A stretch of DNA of 64,000 nucleotides from Armigeres subalbatus (lineage: Eukaryota > Arthropoda > Insecta > Diptera > Culicidae): positions 41,723,065-41,787,064 of the forward strand of contig NC_085141.1 in NCBI RefSeq assembly GCF_024139115.2. The letters run 5' to 3'. Position numbers and translations under genes: made by a program. Positions 21,958 to 34,089 of the stretch are shown here, piece after piece (the stretch's first letter is position 1; every line of letters begins with the position of its first letter). A model generated the notes under the pieces. It had not been told where the DNA came from and did no database searches. It saw nothing but the letters and a program-made list of their open reading frames with translations.

Positions 21958-24900
21958 CCGGTAGTAAAGCAGCAGTCGTTCAGGCAACTTCTGGAGCGGA
22001 TGTGTCTAACTGCAAGCGGTGAGCGAATCAATTCATCCAAACATCTTGGAGTAATTTCTGGAATTGCTGCCACGAGTGTAGCCGATTGGTTGGTATTGAT
22101 GCATGATAGCCATCTGGGATGGATTGAAGTGATGAATCGATGAGGAAATGACCCGGAGTGAGAGCCTGGCGGTCCTACGGGTCGTCGGAGAGTTTCGTTA
22201 AAAGGTGTGAGTTGAGACAGGCTTCTATCTGGACAAGAAATGTCTCCATGTCGTCGAATAATGACTTGCGGTCTCCTTAACCTCTGATAAAATGATTTGG
22301 GCCAAATTGATTGCCGCTTCCCATTAGCCCATGAAGTGGCGGGTTCAAATGTCAGCAAATTCTGCTATCGGAGCATTCACTGGCAAACGATTGCCAGAAA
22401 GATTCGGCGCACGATAACCTGCGAAGCTCATCGACTGCTTCTAACAAGTTTTTCCCGTTGTGTGAAAAGACTTCTCGCTCGTCTTTCATCGTCGGTTTTG
22501 ATTTCTGGGGATCAATCCACCTTAAACCCCTTCCCCGTAGAGATTATAAATCAATACCGACGATGAAAAACAGGCCAGAAGCGGTAACTCGTTGTACTGG
22601 AAGTTCAACCATGAACTGCTCCACAACTTTTGGTTTTGCTCTAAAGCATGTGACGCAACGATGGACGACGCATCGAACAACGTTTCTGCCTCCCAGGATC
22701 CAGTATCGCAGACGAATAGTGTTCATAAGAAGTTGTGTCGCTGCGTGAAGCAAACGCTCATGTTGTAATCGAACGAGAAGTGATGAAAACGGATGTGAAC
22801 CTGGGAGCAGAATTTGACAGGAATCGTAGGATTGTGCAAAGCGACCAAGTCGCCCACCGATACGAAGAACGTCATCGGAATCGATCGACGGGCTGAACCA
22901 AAGTAGATGTGAGCGTGATGTGATGAGACCAACTGATGTATTTCAACTGCCTTCAGCTCTGTCGGAAATGAATCGTCGCCATTATGGGATTATGCGAACC
23001 ATGTGCTGGTAAGTGAAGAACTGGTTCACGTAATTTTCGGCAAAAGTTGGCGGTGGAGAAGCGGTTATGTTTGACGATTTTCATGCTTCTTTGAAATCTT
23101 CCTGATCGATACCGGCATTTACTGGAATTGGATACGTATCCTTATCGCAGCGAAGCCATGAAGAACCTTACCACAGCCTTTCACATTCCACTAAATACAC
23201 TGCCGGAAGTCCTCTGGAAATACCGTCATGTGACTTGTGTTGGACTTTCGACACGCGATTCCCAACGAACGTTTTACCGGGTTGACGGAGTAGCCTTCAG
23301 CCAGCTCAAAACCGTAGTGAATTCCACCCAGAAGTATGCGAAGAAGCAACTTCACATAGAGTTCAGCAGACAGAAGAGCATCACAGAGTTCCAGTTGCGG
23401 GAAACTTTGCTGCTTCAGTGGAGCGACTTTTGAACGAGACGTAAGAAGCGCGACTTGCACTTCACCAGACTAATCTGATGATCGGTTGTACGCACACGCG
23501 CCATACGAAGCGATTGACGCAGCGGAGAAGAAATGGAGTTCTATTGAAGTTGTTCCGAAAGGCGATGATACGACGAATCTATCAATGCGAAGCGTGTTAC
23601 ATTGAGGGAGTTTGGTGCCTGATGCAATTACTGGTCCCAGTCGTATTGGTTCTCGTTATCGCCTTTCAAGCACCATAATGCCTGCATAAACATTTTGGCA
23701 CGAATTATTGCTGGGCCAACCAAACCGATTGGGTCAAACAACAACAGCAGAGCATGATTATCGTTTGAAACTCCTTGAACACGTGGAATGTTGCTTGCCC
23801 ATTTCCGTAACTGCATTTCAGCAGTGCTGAACTTTGACTCTATCTGTTCCCGATTCTGGACTGCTTCAGCGAGTGATCTAGCTTGATCTTGATGTGAGCC
23901 AGCCAAGGGCTGAAAGCTTCTTAAATAAAGACAATAATAGTAATGCTTGCGATTCATCAACGCGCTTCATATGCCCTAGCTTATCATATTCGTCTATGGG
24001 CTTCCGATACTCTGCTGCAAAATTCGGATCTCGACCTAAACGAGCGTCGATTAGTCGGAAACGATAAAACGCTGTCCTTCTGTTGGAACCCAATTTGTCT
24101 AAAGCGTCGTCTGTCGTCTCACGAAAGAATTTCTCGCAATAGACTTCCTCAGATAAATAGGCGACCGCTGCATAGTCCTCAATTTCCCTTAATTTATCCA
24201 CGTTGCACTGGATGTCTGCAGTAGTAGCAACGTTGCATGTAATGGGTGACCTCGATTGCCGTTACGGAGTTTTGCCACTGATCTCCCAACCAAATACCAA
24301 ATTAATCAGCGAAAGAAGTGTATCGCCCAGAGGAATGCGACCGGCAACGTTGGAAAGGTCGAAAAAAACTTTAGCGCCTAACATCAAGTCAACGGCTCCT
24401 GACTGATGAAGGGACGGATCCGCAAGTTAGATTCCTGTTGGTAGAGTCCAACTCGATGCGTCGACAGATATCGTTACCATCGATAGAAAACCTTGGGCAG
24501 AACGAATGATTCAATGGTGGTGGAAAAGCTTTGGACTTGACCGTTGCTAGAAAATTAAAACGGACTTCAGTGAACGCTTGACCGATCCCTCCAATCGATA
24601 GATTCACTCTTGATCGACGAACTCACATCCGTTGCGCAACAACATTCACGCCTCGAATCTAACAGCGTCCGAACGGGATTTTCTAAACCTTCATCATCTA
24701 TCATCATAACTATTGCTGTCGACAACAACACCTTCGATCTCGACCCATCGGAGCAAGTGCAATTTGTTATTTCCGTATGAGCGGTTGGAGTTGAGGTTTA
24801 CGACCCACTGGAGTTGCTGGATTGGCTGGGAACACTGGAAAAGACCAATTGGTAGACCGAAGTTGGTTGACTGCTGATCGTGCTGCCGATGGAATCGAAT

Positions 24901-25570
24901 TTAGCCACGAAGCACAGCTGAGTAGGGTGACGACCTCTGCACTTGCGGCAGTAGATTTTTGAAGAGCAGTCCTTCGCCATGCGACCGCAGCGTAAGCAAT
25001 TCCGACATAGTATGTTTCTTCGTACAAACCCTTTTTCTCGTTGACCGTCAGTTTCGCAAACGACTCACACTGGTACAGAAAGTGCTGACTAGAACACACC
25101 GGACAAGAGCGAAATCCCTGCTGTGCAGCTCCATGACTCCCAGTGCGTGGGGGAGTGGACTCCTTGCTGATCGCTGTTAAATCGTAGGAAATTTCGTACA
25201 CTCGTTCGTCTCTGCAATCTCGCCTTGTTGATAAATCCAACCGTGCACTGAGCAGATGAATCAGTAACATATTCCAGTGATTTGTTTTCTCGTCCTGTAG
25301 TTTTAGAATTTTCACATTGGTTTGAAACTTATCCACTAACGAGTGCAATTCGGCAGCAGTTTCTGCTTTTATACAAAAGAAAGAGAAAAACGACAGAACA
25401 TGCGTTCTTTTTAATCTTCGTGGATTATGACACGGACTTATCAACAAATTCTACGCAACCGAATACCGAGTTTCCGATCAGCAGCAGACATGATGATGGA
25501 CGAAGAAAATGTAAAAAAAAAACAAACCGTATAGACCACCCAACGATGAGAAATTTGATCGGAACCGCAA
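21958..25570 (-). pseudogene. BEL/Pao LTR retrotransposon, heavily decayed remnant
   Basis: Read on the minus strand from 25570 down, the order is that of a BEL/Pao gag-pol. Gag region with AAELHSLVDKF, and zinc-knuckle remnants MAKDCSS and CRKCRGRHPTQLC (24767-25447). Aspartic-protease region remnant with SIGGIGQA (24389-24607). Pol start with FRETTDD and DKLGHM (23878-24201). A small RT piece with LRKWASN joined directly to LFDPIGLVGP (23628-23880); most of the RT core is deleted. RNase H piece with KVAPLKQQSFPQLELC (23191-23460). Integrase zinc finger (22583-22753). Integrase core pieces SHNGKN and WEAA (about 22340-22475). C-terminal region with TPGHFLI (to about 21960). Frameshifts and stops are many, and I see no LTRs. 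A ~60-bp part of the integrase core (22483-22540) is inverted. The family differs from the intact element at 40783. RTE copy 2 abuts its low-coordinate end. Confidence 0.85.
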
Positions 25571-25904
25571 TTACCTGACAACAGGCAGTTAATGCCTTGC
25601 ATATTTAATTCAAAGCTTCTTCCTTTCTCGTTTTTTTTTTAATATAACCAGGGCAAATCAAATTAGATACGAATGGGCGCCAACAGTTTGAGTAATGAAC
25701 GAATTCAGCAGTAGAAAAACAACAGGGCGACGATCATAATTTCCGTTTCAGTATGCAGGTCCAGGCTAGTAGCAGATAAAACACGAAAATCTCACTCTAC
25801 GATCAATTAGTGGGCCATTCAATATTGGAAATCACAGCAGAACGATGATAGAAATTCACAAACGTCCAGATAACATGAACAAAAAAGCTATAAAGTGGAA
25901 CCGG
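25571..25904. other. Unassigned sequence
   Basis: No recognisable gene or repeat. It may include the lost 5' end or LTR of the BEL remnant, but I see no terminal signature. Confidence 0.3.
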
Positions 25905-26428
25905 GTAAAGGTCATTTAGCCTAAACCCATTCGGCCGAATAGCTCATTTGGCCAAATACCACTAGGCCGAACAAACCATTAGGCCGAAACCCATCTGACC
26001 GAAAGGGTCATCCAGCCAAATTGGCCTTTTGGCCGAAAGGGTCATTTGACTGAAAAGTTCATTTGCCCGAATAGGACATTTGACAGAATAGATCATTTTA
26101 AAAATGAGAAATGAGGAGTGAGAAGTGGAACGTCTCACTACTCCCTCCTCATTTTTCACTTCTTACTGTAAAAAGGGAGTAGTGAGACGTCTGACTACTA
26201 ACTTCGGGCTTCTCACTGTTTACTTCTCACTGTGAAAAATGAGAAGTGAGTAGTGAGACGTCTTACTTATCACCTCGCAGTACTCACTTTTCTCAGTGAG
26301 AAGTGGGAAATAATTAGTGAGAAGTGAGACGTCTCACTTTTCACACCCTATTTCTCACTTTTCAATTTTGACTCACAATGTTCTCACGACTAAATGACCT
26401 TTTCGACCAAATGATCCTTTCGTCCATA
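25905..26428. mobile_element. Foldback-type element (copy 3)
   Basis: Left arm 25910-26095 with GGCCGAAAGGGTCATTTG-like units. Long centre 26100-26370 with GTGAGAAGTGAGACGTCTCAC-type palindromes (near 26130, 26190, 26255, 26325). Short right arm 26385-26420 (AAATGACCTTTTCGACCAAA). The right end runs directly into the GGAATAGGAATT array. Same family as 9474-9980. Confidence 0.7.
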
Positions 26429-27445
26429 TGAATTGTAATAGGAATTGGAATAGGAAATGGAATAGGAAATGGAATATGAATTGGAATAGGAATAGGAATA
26501 GGAATTGGAATAGGAATTGGAATACGAATTGGAATAGGAATTGGAATAGGAATTGGAATAGGAATTGGAATAGGAATTGGAATAGGAATTGGAATAGGAA
26601 TTGGAATAGGAATTGGAATAGGAATTGGAATAGGAATTGGAATAGGAATTGGAATAGGAATTGGAATAGGAATAGGAATAGGAATTGGAATAGGAATTGG
26701 AATAGGAATTGGAATAGGAATTGGAATAGGAATTGGAATAGGAATTGGAATAGGAATTGGAATAGGAATTGGAATAGGAATTGGAATAGGAATTGGAATA
26801 GGAATTGGAATAGGAATTGGAATAGGAATAGGAATAGGAATTGGAATAGGAATTGGAATAGGAATAGGAATAGGAATTGGAATAGGAATAAGAATTGGAA
26901 TAGGAATTGGAATAGGAATTGGAATAGGAATTGGAATAGGAATTGGAATAGGAATTGGAATTGGAATAGGAATTGGAATAGGAATTGGAATAGGAATTGG
27001 AATAGGAATTGGAATAGGAATTGGAATAGGAATAGGAATAGGAATTGGAATAGGAATTGGAATAGGAATTGGAATAGGAGTTGGAATAGGAATTGGAATA
27101 GGAATTGGAATAGGAATTGGAATAGGAATTGGAATAGGAATTGGAATAGGAATTGGAATAGGAATTGGAATAGGAATTGGAATAGGAATTGGAATAGGAA
27201 TTGGAATAGGAATTGGAATAGGAATTGGAATAGGAATTGGAATAGGAATTGGAATAGGAATTGGAATAGGAATTGGAATAGGAATTGGAATAGGAATTGG
27301 AATAGGAATTGGAATAGGAATTGGAATAGGAATTGGAATAGGAATTGGAATAGGAATTGGAATAGGAATTGGAATAGGAATTGGAATAGGAATTGGAATA
27401 GGAATTGGAATAGGAAATAGAATATGAATTGGAATAGAGATTCGA
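26429..27445. repeat. GGAATAGGAATT microsatellite, ~1 kb
   Basis: About 84 copies of the 12-bp unit GGAATAGGAATT (two hexamers), with a few AGGAATAGGAATAGG slips and single substitutions. All six frames are nearly free of stops, which creates false ORFs reading (IP)n, (NS/YS)n and (NR/NW)n. Confidence 0.97.
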
Positions 27446-30400
27446 CCTAACATTGAGGTCAACATGCGTGTTTCTTTCAGGATATAAATTTATCATTACA
27501 ATTAAACGGATTGATATGAACTGGCCTTCTGACAAGCCTAGATAGACATTCCATCAAGCAAGCTTCCACAGCGTGTGACGCAGTCTTAGCCTTCGTAATG
27601 ACGCACGCCGCTGAAAGTCAAGTTCAAGTTGAAGAGAACTAATCCACGAACCGCAACAAGTAGCGCACAGTTGACTGGAATATTTCCCCCTAATGACAGC
27701 TGCCAGCTGTTGTCGTTTGACTTCGCGAGGAGAGAAAGATAATTGCGCTTCGTTCTTGCAATTCCAGACGAGCTTCGCTTGATTGTGCCGCTTGCAAGCC
27801 GATCCTCGATCCGGATCGGTAGTTGCAATATCACCGAGGCGGAAAAACGACGACAACATTTATCCAGAGCGAGGGAGAGCAGAAACGTATGATCTGCTTC
27901 TGGGACGATGAGAGCAGAAAATGAGCGGAATCTGGCTGATGATTAGAACAAACTGCGCCACCGTTGATTCCTTGCTTGTGGTGGACGCTACGTGATTTAT
28001 CGATTTAAGGTTCGCCGTCTTTTTCACCACAACTCACTGTTGCTCCTATCGTAGGATAGCATTATGGGTCATAATTTAACTAACCGGTCGATCCCCTCTG
28101 GGCAGCACACGGTTAGTAGTTCCCTACTGTTCGGTGGATAGGACCTTCGCTTCGCACCAGATTTGATCGCGCCATTTTCCCCGCTTTTCAAAGCAGGCCG
28201 CGGGCTCTAATCATAGTTAGCATTGCATTATAATAGCACTAATAATAATGGCTTAGGCTCCTTTGATGCAATGGCGATGGGATAATTGAAAGCCTGCTGT
28301 GATCCCCACCTGGGCCCGGACTCGAACTCGGCTAACCGCAGGGGAAATTAGAGCTTCTCCTCAAATCGATGTAATCCCATAATGCGTGCCCTTTCGCGTG
28401 TGTAATTATTTTTGCTCGTTCAGCTGTGCACGAAATGCAATTGGAGTGCACCAGCAGCGCAGTGAGCCCAGGACTAGCAAGCGGAGCAGAACCGTGGGAA
28501 ACTGCTAACCTTGCCACACCTTGACCCAGGCACCGGCAGGCAACGTCAGACTCCAGCCGACATGCATGCATATTTCCACGTTTTATTTTCATAAGATCCG
28601 ATCACCGTGCGGCAATAAAGCCGGTCGGATAAGATCTTTGTTTATTATTGCTGCGGGACACTTTTCCATTGCGGCTGTTTCGCAGCATGCAGATCGGATC
28701 AGGCCCATCAAAAGGCACCTTCGATTTCGTCCGAGATGGGATTGTCACCCCCTTTGCTCTACATTGTATCGGAAACGGCTTCCGCGAAGTTCTAATTTTC
28801 TCCCCCAGGGAAGCGAAAAGAATTTCAATCAAGGAACCTTGGCTTGCCTGTTTTCCGCTTGTTTGGCTTCGATCGGATAATTACTTCTAATAACTGTTCA
28901 TTATCGCCCCCGCGCGCGCGGTCCGCTAATCCATCGACGATATAAATCACCGTCATTTTCCGCACCGACAACGATTGCTCTACGGACGTGGCATGGGGGA
29001 GGAGGAGAAAAAGGTCATACTTGGCAAGCTGTGCAAATAAATTGCATCGGTTCCTGCGACTGATGGTTACTATCGCAACCGAATAATGGCCTCCGTTTAC
29101 GAGGACCAAGTAGTACAAAACTTCGATCAGAGACCCTAAGCGGCTAGCAGCAGCAACAGCAACAGCAGCGGTGGATGAAGGGTGAATAAATCATGTGCTC
29201 ACACCGAAAGGGGGCACCAACTGCCCGGTTTATCTTCGTTGAGTCGAGTTTAGCGCTCTGCTGTGTCCGAATGTGGCAAAACTGGCGGAGCTCAGTTTGA
29301 AAGAAATATTGTTCGCAGATGTAATTGATATGAGTGCGAGGACAATGCAAATTCGTAGCACAAGCTGTCTGTGTGTTAGCCTAATTCAGTGAACTCGCCA
29401 TTACTCGTTATCGAGCAGACTCTGTTAGGGCTAAGCTGTCTAGTTAGGAAGATAAATATCAGGAATTGGTAATCTATCACATACATATATTAATGTTAAG
29501 TACACAAAAAAAAGAATTTTAATATGTTGTTAATACAAACAGCAAATCATATTCAATTGTGTGTGTCTTTACGTTCTATAGTTAGAACTCTGCTCTAATT
29601 TGAATATCTCGATTTATCAAATAAAACCGAAATACGCGGAACGTGTCCGTTTTCTTGACATAATTAATATAATCGAAAAAAAAACTACAGAACATAAACT
29701 CGTTACAAAAACCTGATTTTTCCCTTTCCACAAAATAGCGAGCGAAAATTGTAAAAATGTTGCTGATTGATTACACCTGCTAAATAGACGAATGGTTGTC
29801 AATCCAACCTTCCAATCGGATAACAATTCATCGCTGCCAATATTTCTTCGCATCAGAGTCCGGTTACCACGATTGATTGATTTCCGAACGCTTCCTGTAT
29901 AATTCTGCTGCTAGTTCAAATTAAAATTCCATCCCCGGTCTGATACGTCCTTGAGCTTACGACCCACCGAGATCCAATGATTAGAAACCGGTGCGGCGGC
30001 GGTGGCGACGACAGTCGCTGAAATAGCCCCACGATCGGTTGCATATTAATAAAAGTTTCAGAATCTCCGACTCCCAACCAACAGTTCGACCTGTCCCCCA
30101 CAGCAGCAGCGTTGTGATACCGATCTGCCGATTTTCACAGACACAGAAATGACACCGAACCGCTAATTATAGGAAATGGAATGGAACCGACCCGACCAGA
30201 ACCGGTAACCGGTCGGTGTAAGTGAGTGATGGGCGCCGGCCGGCTAATCGCAGTTAGTATGCGTTGAATCAATTTCACACCCTAATGTGATCGACTTCAT
30301 TGCTCATTAGGCACTTCGGCTAACGCCGGGTGCCCCTTCCTCCCTCCTAGGGTTCATCGTCGCGTCGCAATGAGCAATAACTCGCCGAAGCGTGTCGTCC

Positions 30401-31230
30401 GCAGCACACCTGTCGTATCGCATCGCATAGTCAATCCTCGTCGCAGCGCAGTATCTCCGTGCCTCGTCTTCTTTATCGCCTGCTTCGGCTGGGAGCACTG
30501 ATCGACGACGACGTGCGGGATCACGCGGGTCAGTCTCTATGCTAATTATCGATAATGGTCTCTTCTTTCACCAGCTGATTCATACCAAAGTGTGCGCCTC
30601 CGATTTGCAACTCCGCTGCAACTCACCACTCCGTGTGACCAAATTGATTGTAAGAAATGGAAAAACTGAACGAAACGATGCATCCCTCTGCGTCCGTCCG
30701 TGGTGGGGTCAACAGGGTAAAGCGGAACCATCCATGGCCGGTGGGCGTTGATAGCAGCGAGCTGCACCTTGCTGCCATGCCAATCACAGCCGCTGAAGAA
30801 CTCGTTGACCGGGAGCGTTCGGCTGCAAATCACCCCAGCCAGGCAGGCGTTAAAGGCGATGATCGCCTTCAGTTGGTAGCGGTGAGCTGAACAGTTAGTG
30901 AGGAGGTGCAAAGTGCATGTATAACTCGCGGAGTGGTAGTGCCCACGAGGGTTAAAGTTGACGACGCGTTGGGATAATTACTCTTTTTTAATTAACTCTC
31001 CGCGGTGTCTTGGCAAGTTGACCGACGGGACCACCACCAGGCGGAGCAAATTTACAGAACCTTTGGCAGATTCACGTACTGGGCGGTTGATGATGGTTGG
31101 ATGCGTTTGGTTACTCGTATTGGGAAAAGCATCTGACAACAAATTTACGATTAGCTGAGATCTGTAGGTCTGACATGGTGATTTTGAGGAGTGATTACAG
31201 TTAGGGGTTACAGAGAGCGCGATAAACTTT
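27446..31230. other. Probably single-copy DNA, no gene identified
   Basis: GC-richer DNA without tandem structure, apart from a short CAG/CAA run at 29147-29171 and CGCGCGCGCG at 28911-28920. Many scattered TAATTA-type words and complementary short ORFs occur, but no ORF has recognisable motifs. It may be intergenic or intronic host sequence with regulatory content (inference). Confidence 0.35.
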
Positions 31231-31639
31231 GTGTTTTTATTTATGTTTTTGTTTACTGAAGACTGAAGACCTTTGAACCCCAAAGGCAGGTAATGGCGCT
31301 GAAATATATCACATATTGGCTTTTATAATGGTAATGTTGGTAAGATAAATTCCACAATTCCAGGACAATCTTCGATGAGAAAAATACGTGAATTCGTAAC
31401 CTTTGCTTTTTGTCGAAAAAAAAGTGTAAGGTTTGTGCCCAATTCCGCCGAACGATCGCTTGTGTGCTGTCATATCGAGCAGGCAATGCCGTTGGTTGTC
31501 GGGCGAGGAAAGAGGCAAAGTCATGGCCTGCTATTCAATAGTTAATACTGATGTTATTTCGCATATCTGTCATCAATACACACTAGAAGTGGATTGCCCA
31601 ATTTCTAATATATATCACCCTCACATTCTCTTCTCTCAT

Positions 31640-31712
31640 TAAAAACCCGGAATAATCCACCTAGCGGTGATGGTGCCTTTCTCGTGCATTATAAAACAAA
31701 AAAACACATAAG
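31640..31712 (+). repeat. Shared element end (CCTAGCGGTGATGG motif)
   Basis: AATCCACCTAGCGGTGATGG followed by TGCCTTTCTCGTGCATTATA matches, with few changes, the minus strand at about 11695-11765. Two such copies indicate the end of a dispersed element. I recall this motif as common in Aedes sequence but cannot name the family. Confidence 0.55.
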
Positions 31713-32449
31713 AATAACCAAATTAAGCACATAAGAGAGGTCAAAATTGCACTTTAGGGAGATAGATTCAGCTATTTTCAACAATTCACATTTATTTGTG
31801 TTTATTTGAATGCATTGCAACAGTTTTTGAAAGTAAGGTAAGTTTGAAATAAGGGTAAGTACAAAAAAGTGTGTCTCACATTTTTTTGTACACATTGACT
31901 AGGGATTTTCATAAACAACTATTTAAATCGCACTTTTTTCAAATTACAGTCATTACAAACAAGTCTAATTTTACATTCCAATATCCGTACTCAAGTTTTA
32001 ATTCAAATATTTCTATCCTACTTTACAATCCGATACTCAAATCCAATGTATGAACCCGAAATACAAGTCCAATGTTCCTATTTATTGAAAAAAAAAATTT
32101 ATCACAGACCAACATGTGGAACGTTTTCGTAGTTGAATACCAAAATCAAACATTCATATAAAACATTCACGTTTTTTCTTCAATCTCCTCATCTTCAATG
32201 GCTCTGCATTGCAACTGGTTCTTGGTCTACTATTTACGTGTTCTAAAGCATTTCCACAGTAATTAATTTAAGTTTTTATGCCTGCCATTTATTTTTTTAT
32301 ATTCATATCCAATTTTCACAACTAAGATTCTAATCCAAGTCCATCTTCAAATACAATCTCTAGCTTATAACCAAAAGTCGATAAACATCTAATATTAATT
32401 TCAATATTTGCAACCGAGCCAATTTTAATTTTCAAATCTAATTATCATG
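31713..32449. other. Unassigned AT-rich sequence
   Basis: Contains many AATCCAA/ATTCAAAT-like words (31970-32060, 32300-32420) that look like a highly decayed relative of the 15.8-18.8 kb satellite. No gene is seen. Confidence 0.3.
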
Positions 32450-32610
32450 TTACCTCACCCACATTTTTTCCAGACGAAACGAAACAAAATTAGAAATGCT
32501 ATTGTTGATTCGAAACGAAACGGAACGAAATTTAGATTTACTTCCGATACTTCGAAACGTAACGAAATTAAGGTCCAATGATTCGAAACGAAAAGAATTT
32601 TTTTCCCGCG
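32450..32610. repeat. CGAAACGAAAC-rich dispersed repeat
   Basis: Words such as GACGAAACGAAAC, TTGATTCGAAACGAAACG and ACTTCGAAACGTAACG follow each other in the same order as on the minus strand of 61223-61370. The two blocks are therefore homologous copies, not independent simple repeats. Confidence 0.65.
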
Positions 32611-32626
32611 TAATTTTTATTGAATA

Positions 32627-32983
32627 CAGTAATATCCCGATTTTATCACCCCCTGGTGAATTTTGGGTTGATAATACAGGGTATGTGACAAAATTGGGAA
32701 AAAAATATTTCAAATTTTTTAATTCATTCCACAATAATGAATCACTTTATGCCTTGGAAAGGTCAAATGCGTGAACTGTACCCGTTATTTCCAGGTACTT
32801 AGAAGTCGTTCATAATAAACTGCAGGCGGTGAAAGTTATTTCATGAAAATCAATGTTGTTTGTGGTACTATTTACGAAAATAAAAAGAATGACAAAAAAT
32901 TTTGGGGTGACAAAATCGGGTCGAAAACGTGATAAAATCGGGGGTCGACAAAATCAGGTAGTGACAAAATCGGGTCAACACTG
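32627..32983. mobile_element. TA-flanked MITE, pogo/Tc1-like ends, 357 bp
   Basis: Left end CAGTAATATCCCGATTTTAT (32627) and inverted right end CAGTGTTGACCCGATTTTGT (to 32983) form imperfect terminal repeats. TA flanks both sides (32625-32626 and 32984-32985). GACAAAATCGGG is repeated inside the right end (32890-32970). It carries no transposase. Confidence 0.75.
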
Positions 32984-32985
32984 TA

Positions 32986-33790
32986 GTTTTTTTTTCATAA
33001 TATATATAACACGAATTATAGAAAATAATTTTGCTTAATATTTTTATAGTAACCCAAATGCCATATGGAGAGTCTAGCTTAATTTTACAAAAGGACATAA
33101 GTTACAGATCAGTTTTGTACTTGTTCACCATTTTCAAAAGTATGCCCCTTTACCAGAAACAACGTAAAAATATTCATAGCTTAATATTTCCAACATACCT
33201 CAGTAAAAATAAAATAAAGCCGATTTTTAACTGCTATCAACAGATTTCATATTGATTGGATCTGTTCACCATTTTGAAAAGTATTACAGATTCAAAGTGT
33301 CATCCTCCCATTTCAATCAACATCTTGAATAAAGTCTCTAGACAAATTTCCAACCAAATTCATGAAGATTTATTGAACCTGTAAAACTTTCCAAACAACT
33401 GTTGATTGCATTAGTAAACTCGACTTTTTCTAATTTTTTACTTGAAATGATGATGCAATCACTCGCCCACTGCAAGCCGAATATACCTCTGCACTTGCCA
33501 CGAGTTCATGCGGAATTTGTTGGAATTTTTGGGTTAGGTTCGAGAGGCAGAGGTCCGTCTTGGTTAACGAGCTGCCAATGTGATAGATAGGATAAAGCAA
33601 CTGATGGAATTTCTATTTGGATGTAGGAAACGAGCTCTATAGTTCATTTCCAATTCTAGCAGATGTCTGTTAGAATACTCAAGTTGAAGGTATATGAATA
33701 GTAATGGAAACGGTATGGAATCCATTTCCAGTTCTAAAGATTGCTAGAACATGAGAAATATAGAGGAAGATACAGAGTAGGAGAATGGAA
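32986..33790. other. Unassigned AT-rich sequence
   Basis: No gene or clear repeat. CATTTCCAATTCTAGCAGA near 33645 and CATTTCCAGTTCTAAAGATT near 33723 are related and may belong to the body of the SINE whose tRNA-like head is at 33797-33868. Confidence 0.3.
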
Positions 33791-33796
33791 CGGACC

Positions 33797-33868
33797 TGGG
33801 ATTGAACCCACGACCTCCTGCGTATGAGGCAGAAGCAGTAGCCATATGACTACCAAGCCCGCTATGGT
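33797..33868 (-). ncRNA. tRNA-like sequence (SINE head or tRNA pseudogene), CAT anticodon-like
   Basis: On the minus strand, box A-like TAGTCATATGG and box B GGTTCAATCCC are properly spaced. A 7-base loop CTCATAC between CTGC and GCAG places CAT at the anticodon position (Met-like). The acceptor stem pairs poorly, so I read it as the promoter head of a tRNA-derived SINE or a tRNA pseudogene rather than a working tRNA. Confidence 0.55.
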
Positions 33869-34001
33869 GAGGGGCATTTTGCAATCATCACTTTTTCTCG
33901 GCCTTGGAAGATAAACGAAAATCGTGACTGCTAGACGAAAACTTTTTTCGTTTAATCACATCACCACTTTTTGTGAGAACGATTAGAAAAATTCTTTGGT
34001 G

Positions 34002-34074
34002 CGCTGATGGGAGTCGAACCTTAACAATAATATCCGTGGAATATTACTCTAGCAACACCATTACGCTATCTGCA
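34002..34074 (-). ncRNA. tRNA-like sequence (SINE head), second type
   Basis: On the minus strand, box A TAGCGTAATGG and box B GGTTCGACTCC are about 38 bases apart. A TAATATTCCACGGATATTA anticodon-arm-like hairpin lies between them. The arms do not fold to a clean cloverleaf by eye. Confidence 0.5.
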
Positions 34075-34089
34075 TGTATGCATTAGGTT

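Noticed and set aside
21354..22358. 334-residue minus-strand ORF as one gene
   Set aside because: It is a run-through of antisense RTE sequence joined to decayed BEL integrase; only the BEL part is meaningful.
26362..27535. Long ORFs reading poly-IP, poly-NS/YS and poly-NR/NW on both strands
   Set aside because: They are all translations of one 12-bp microsatellite; overlapping ORFs on both strands cannot all be genes.
27554..27859. 101-residue minus-strand ORF
   Set aside because: No motif or conservation clue; similar in length to a second overlapping frame.
28300..28345. GAGTTCGAGTCCGGG on the minus strand as a tRNA box B
   Set aside because: No box A or cloverleaf arms at the right distance.
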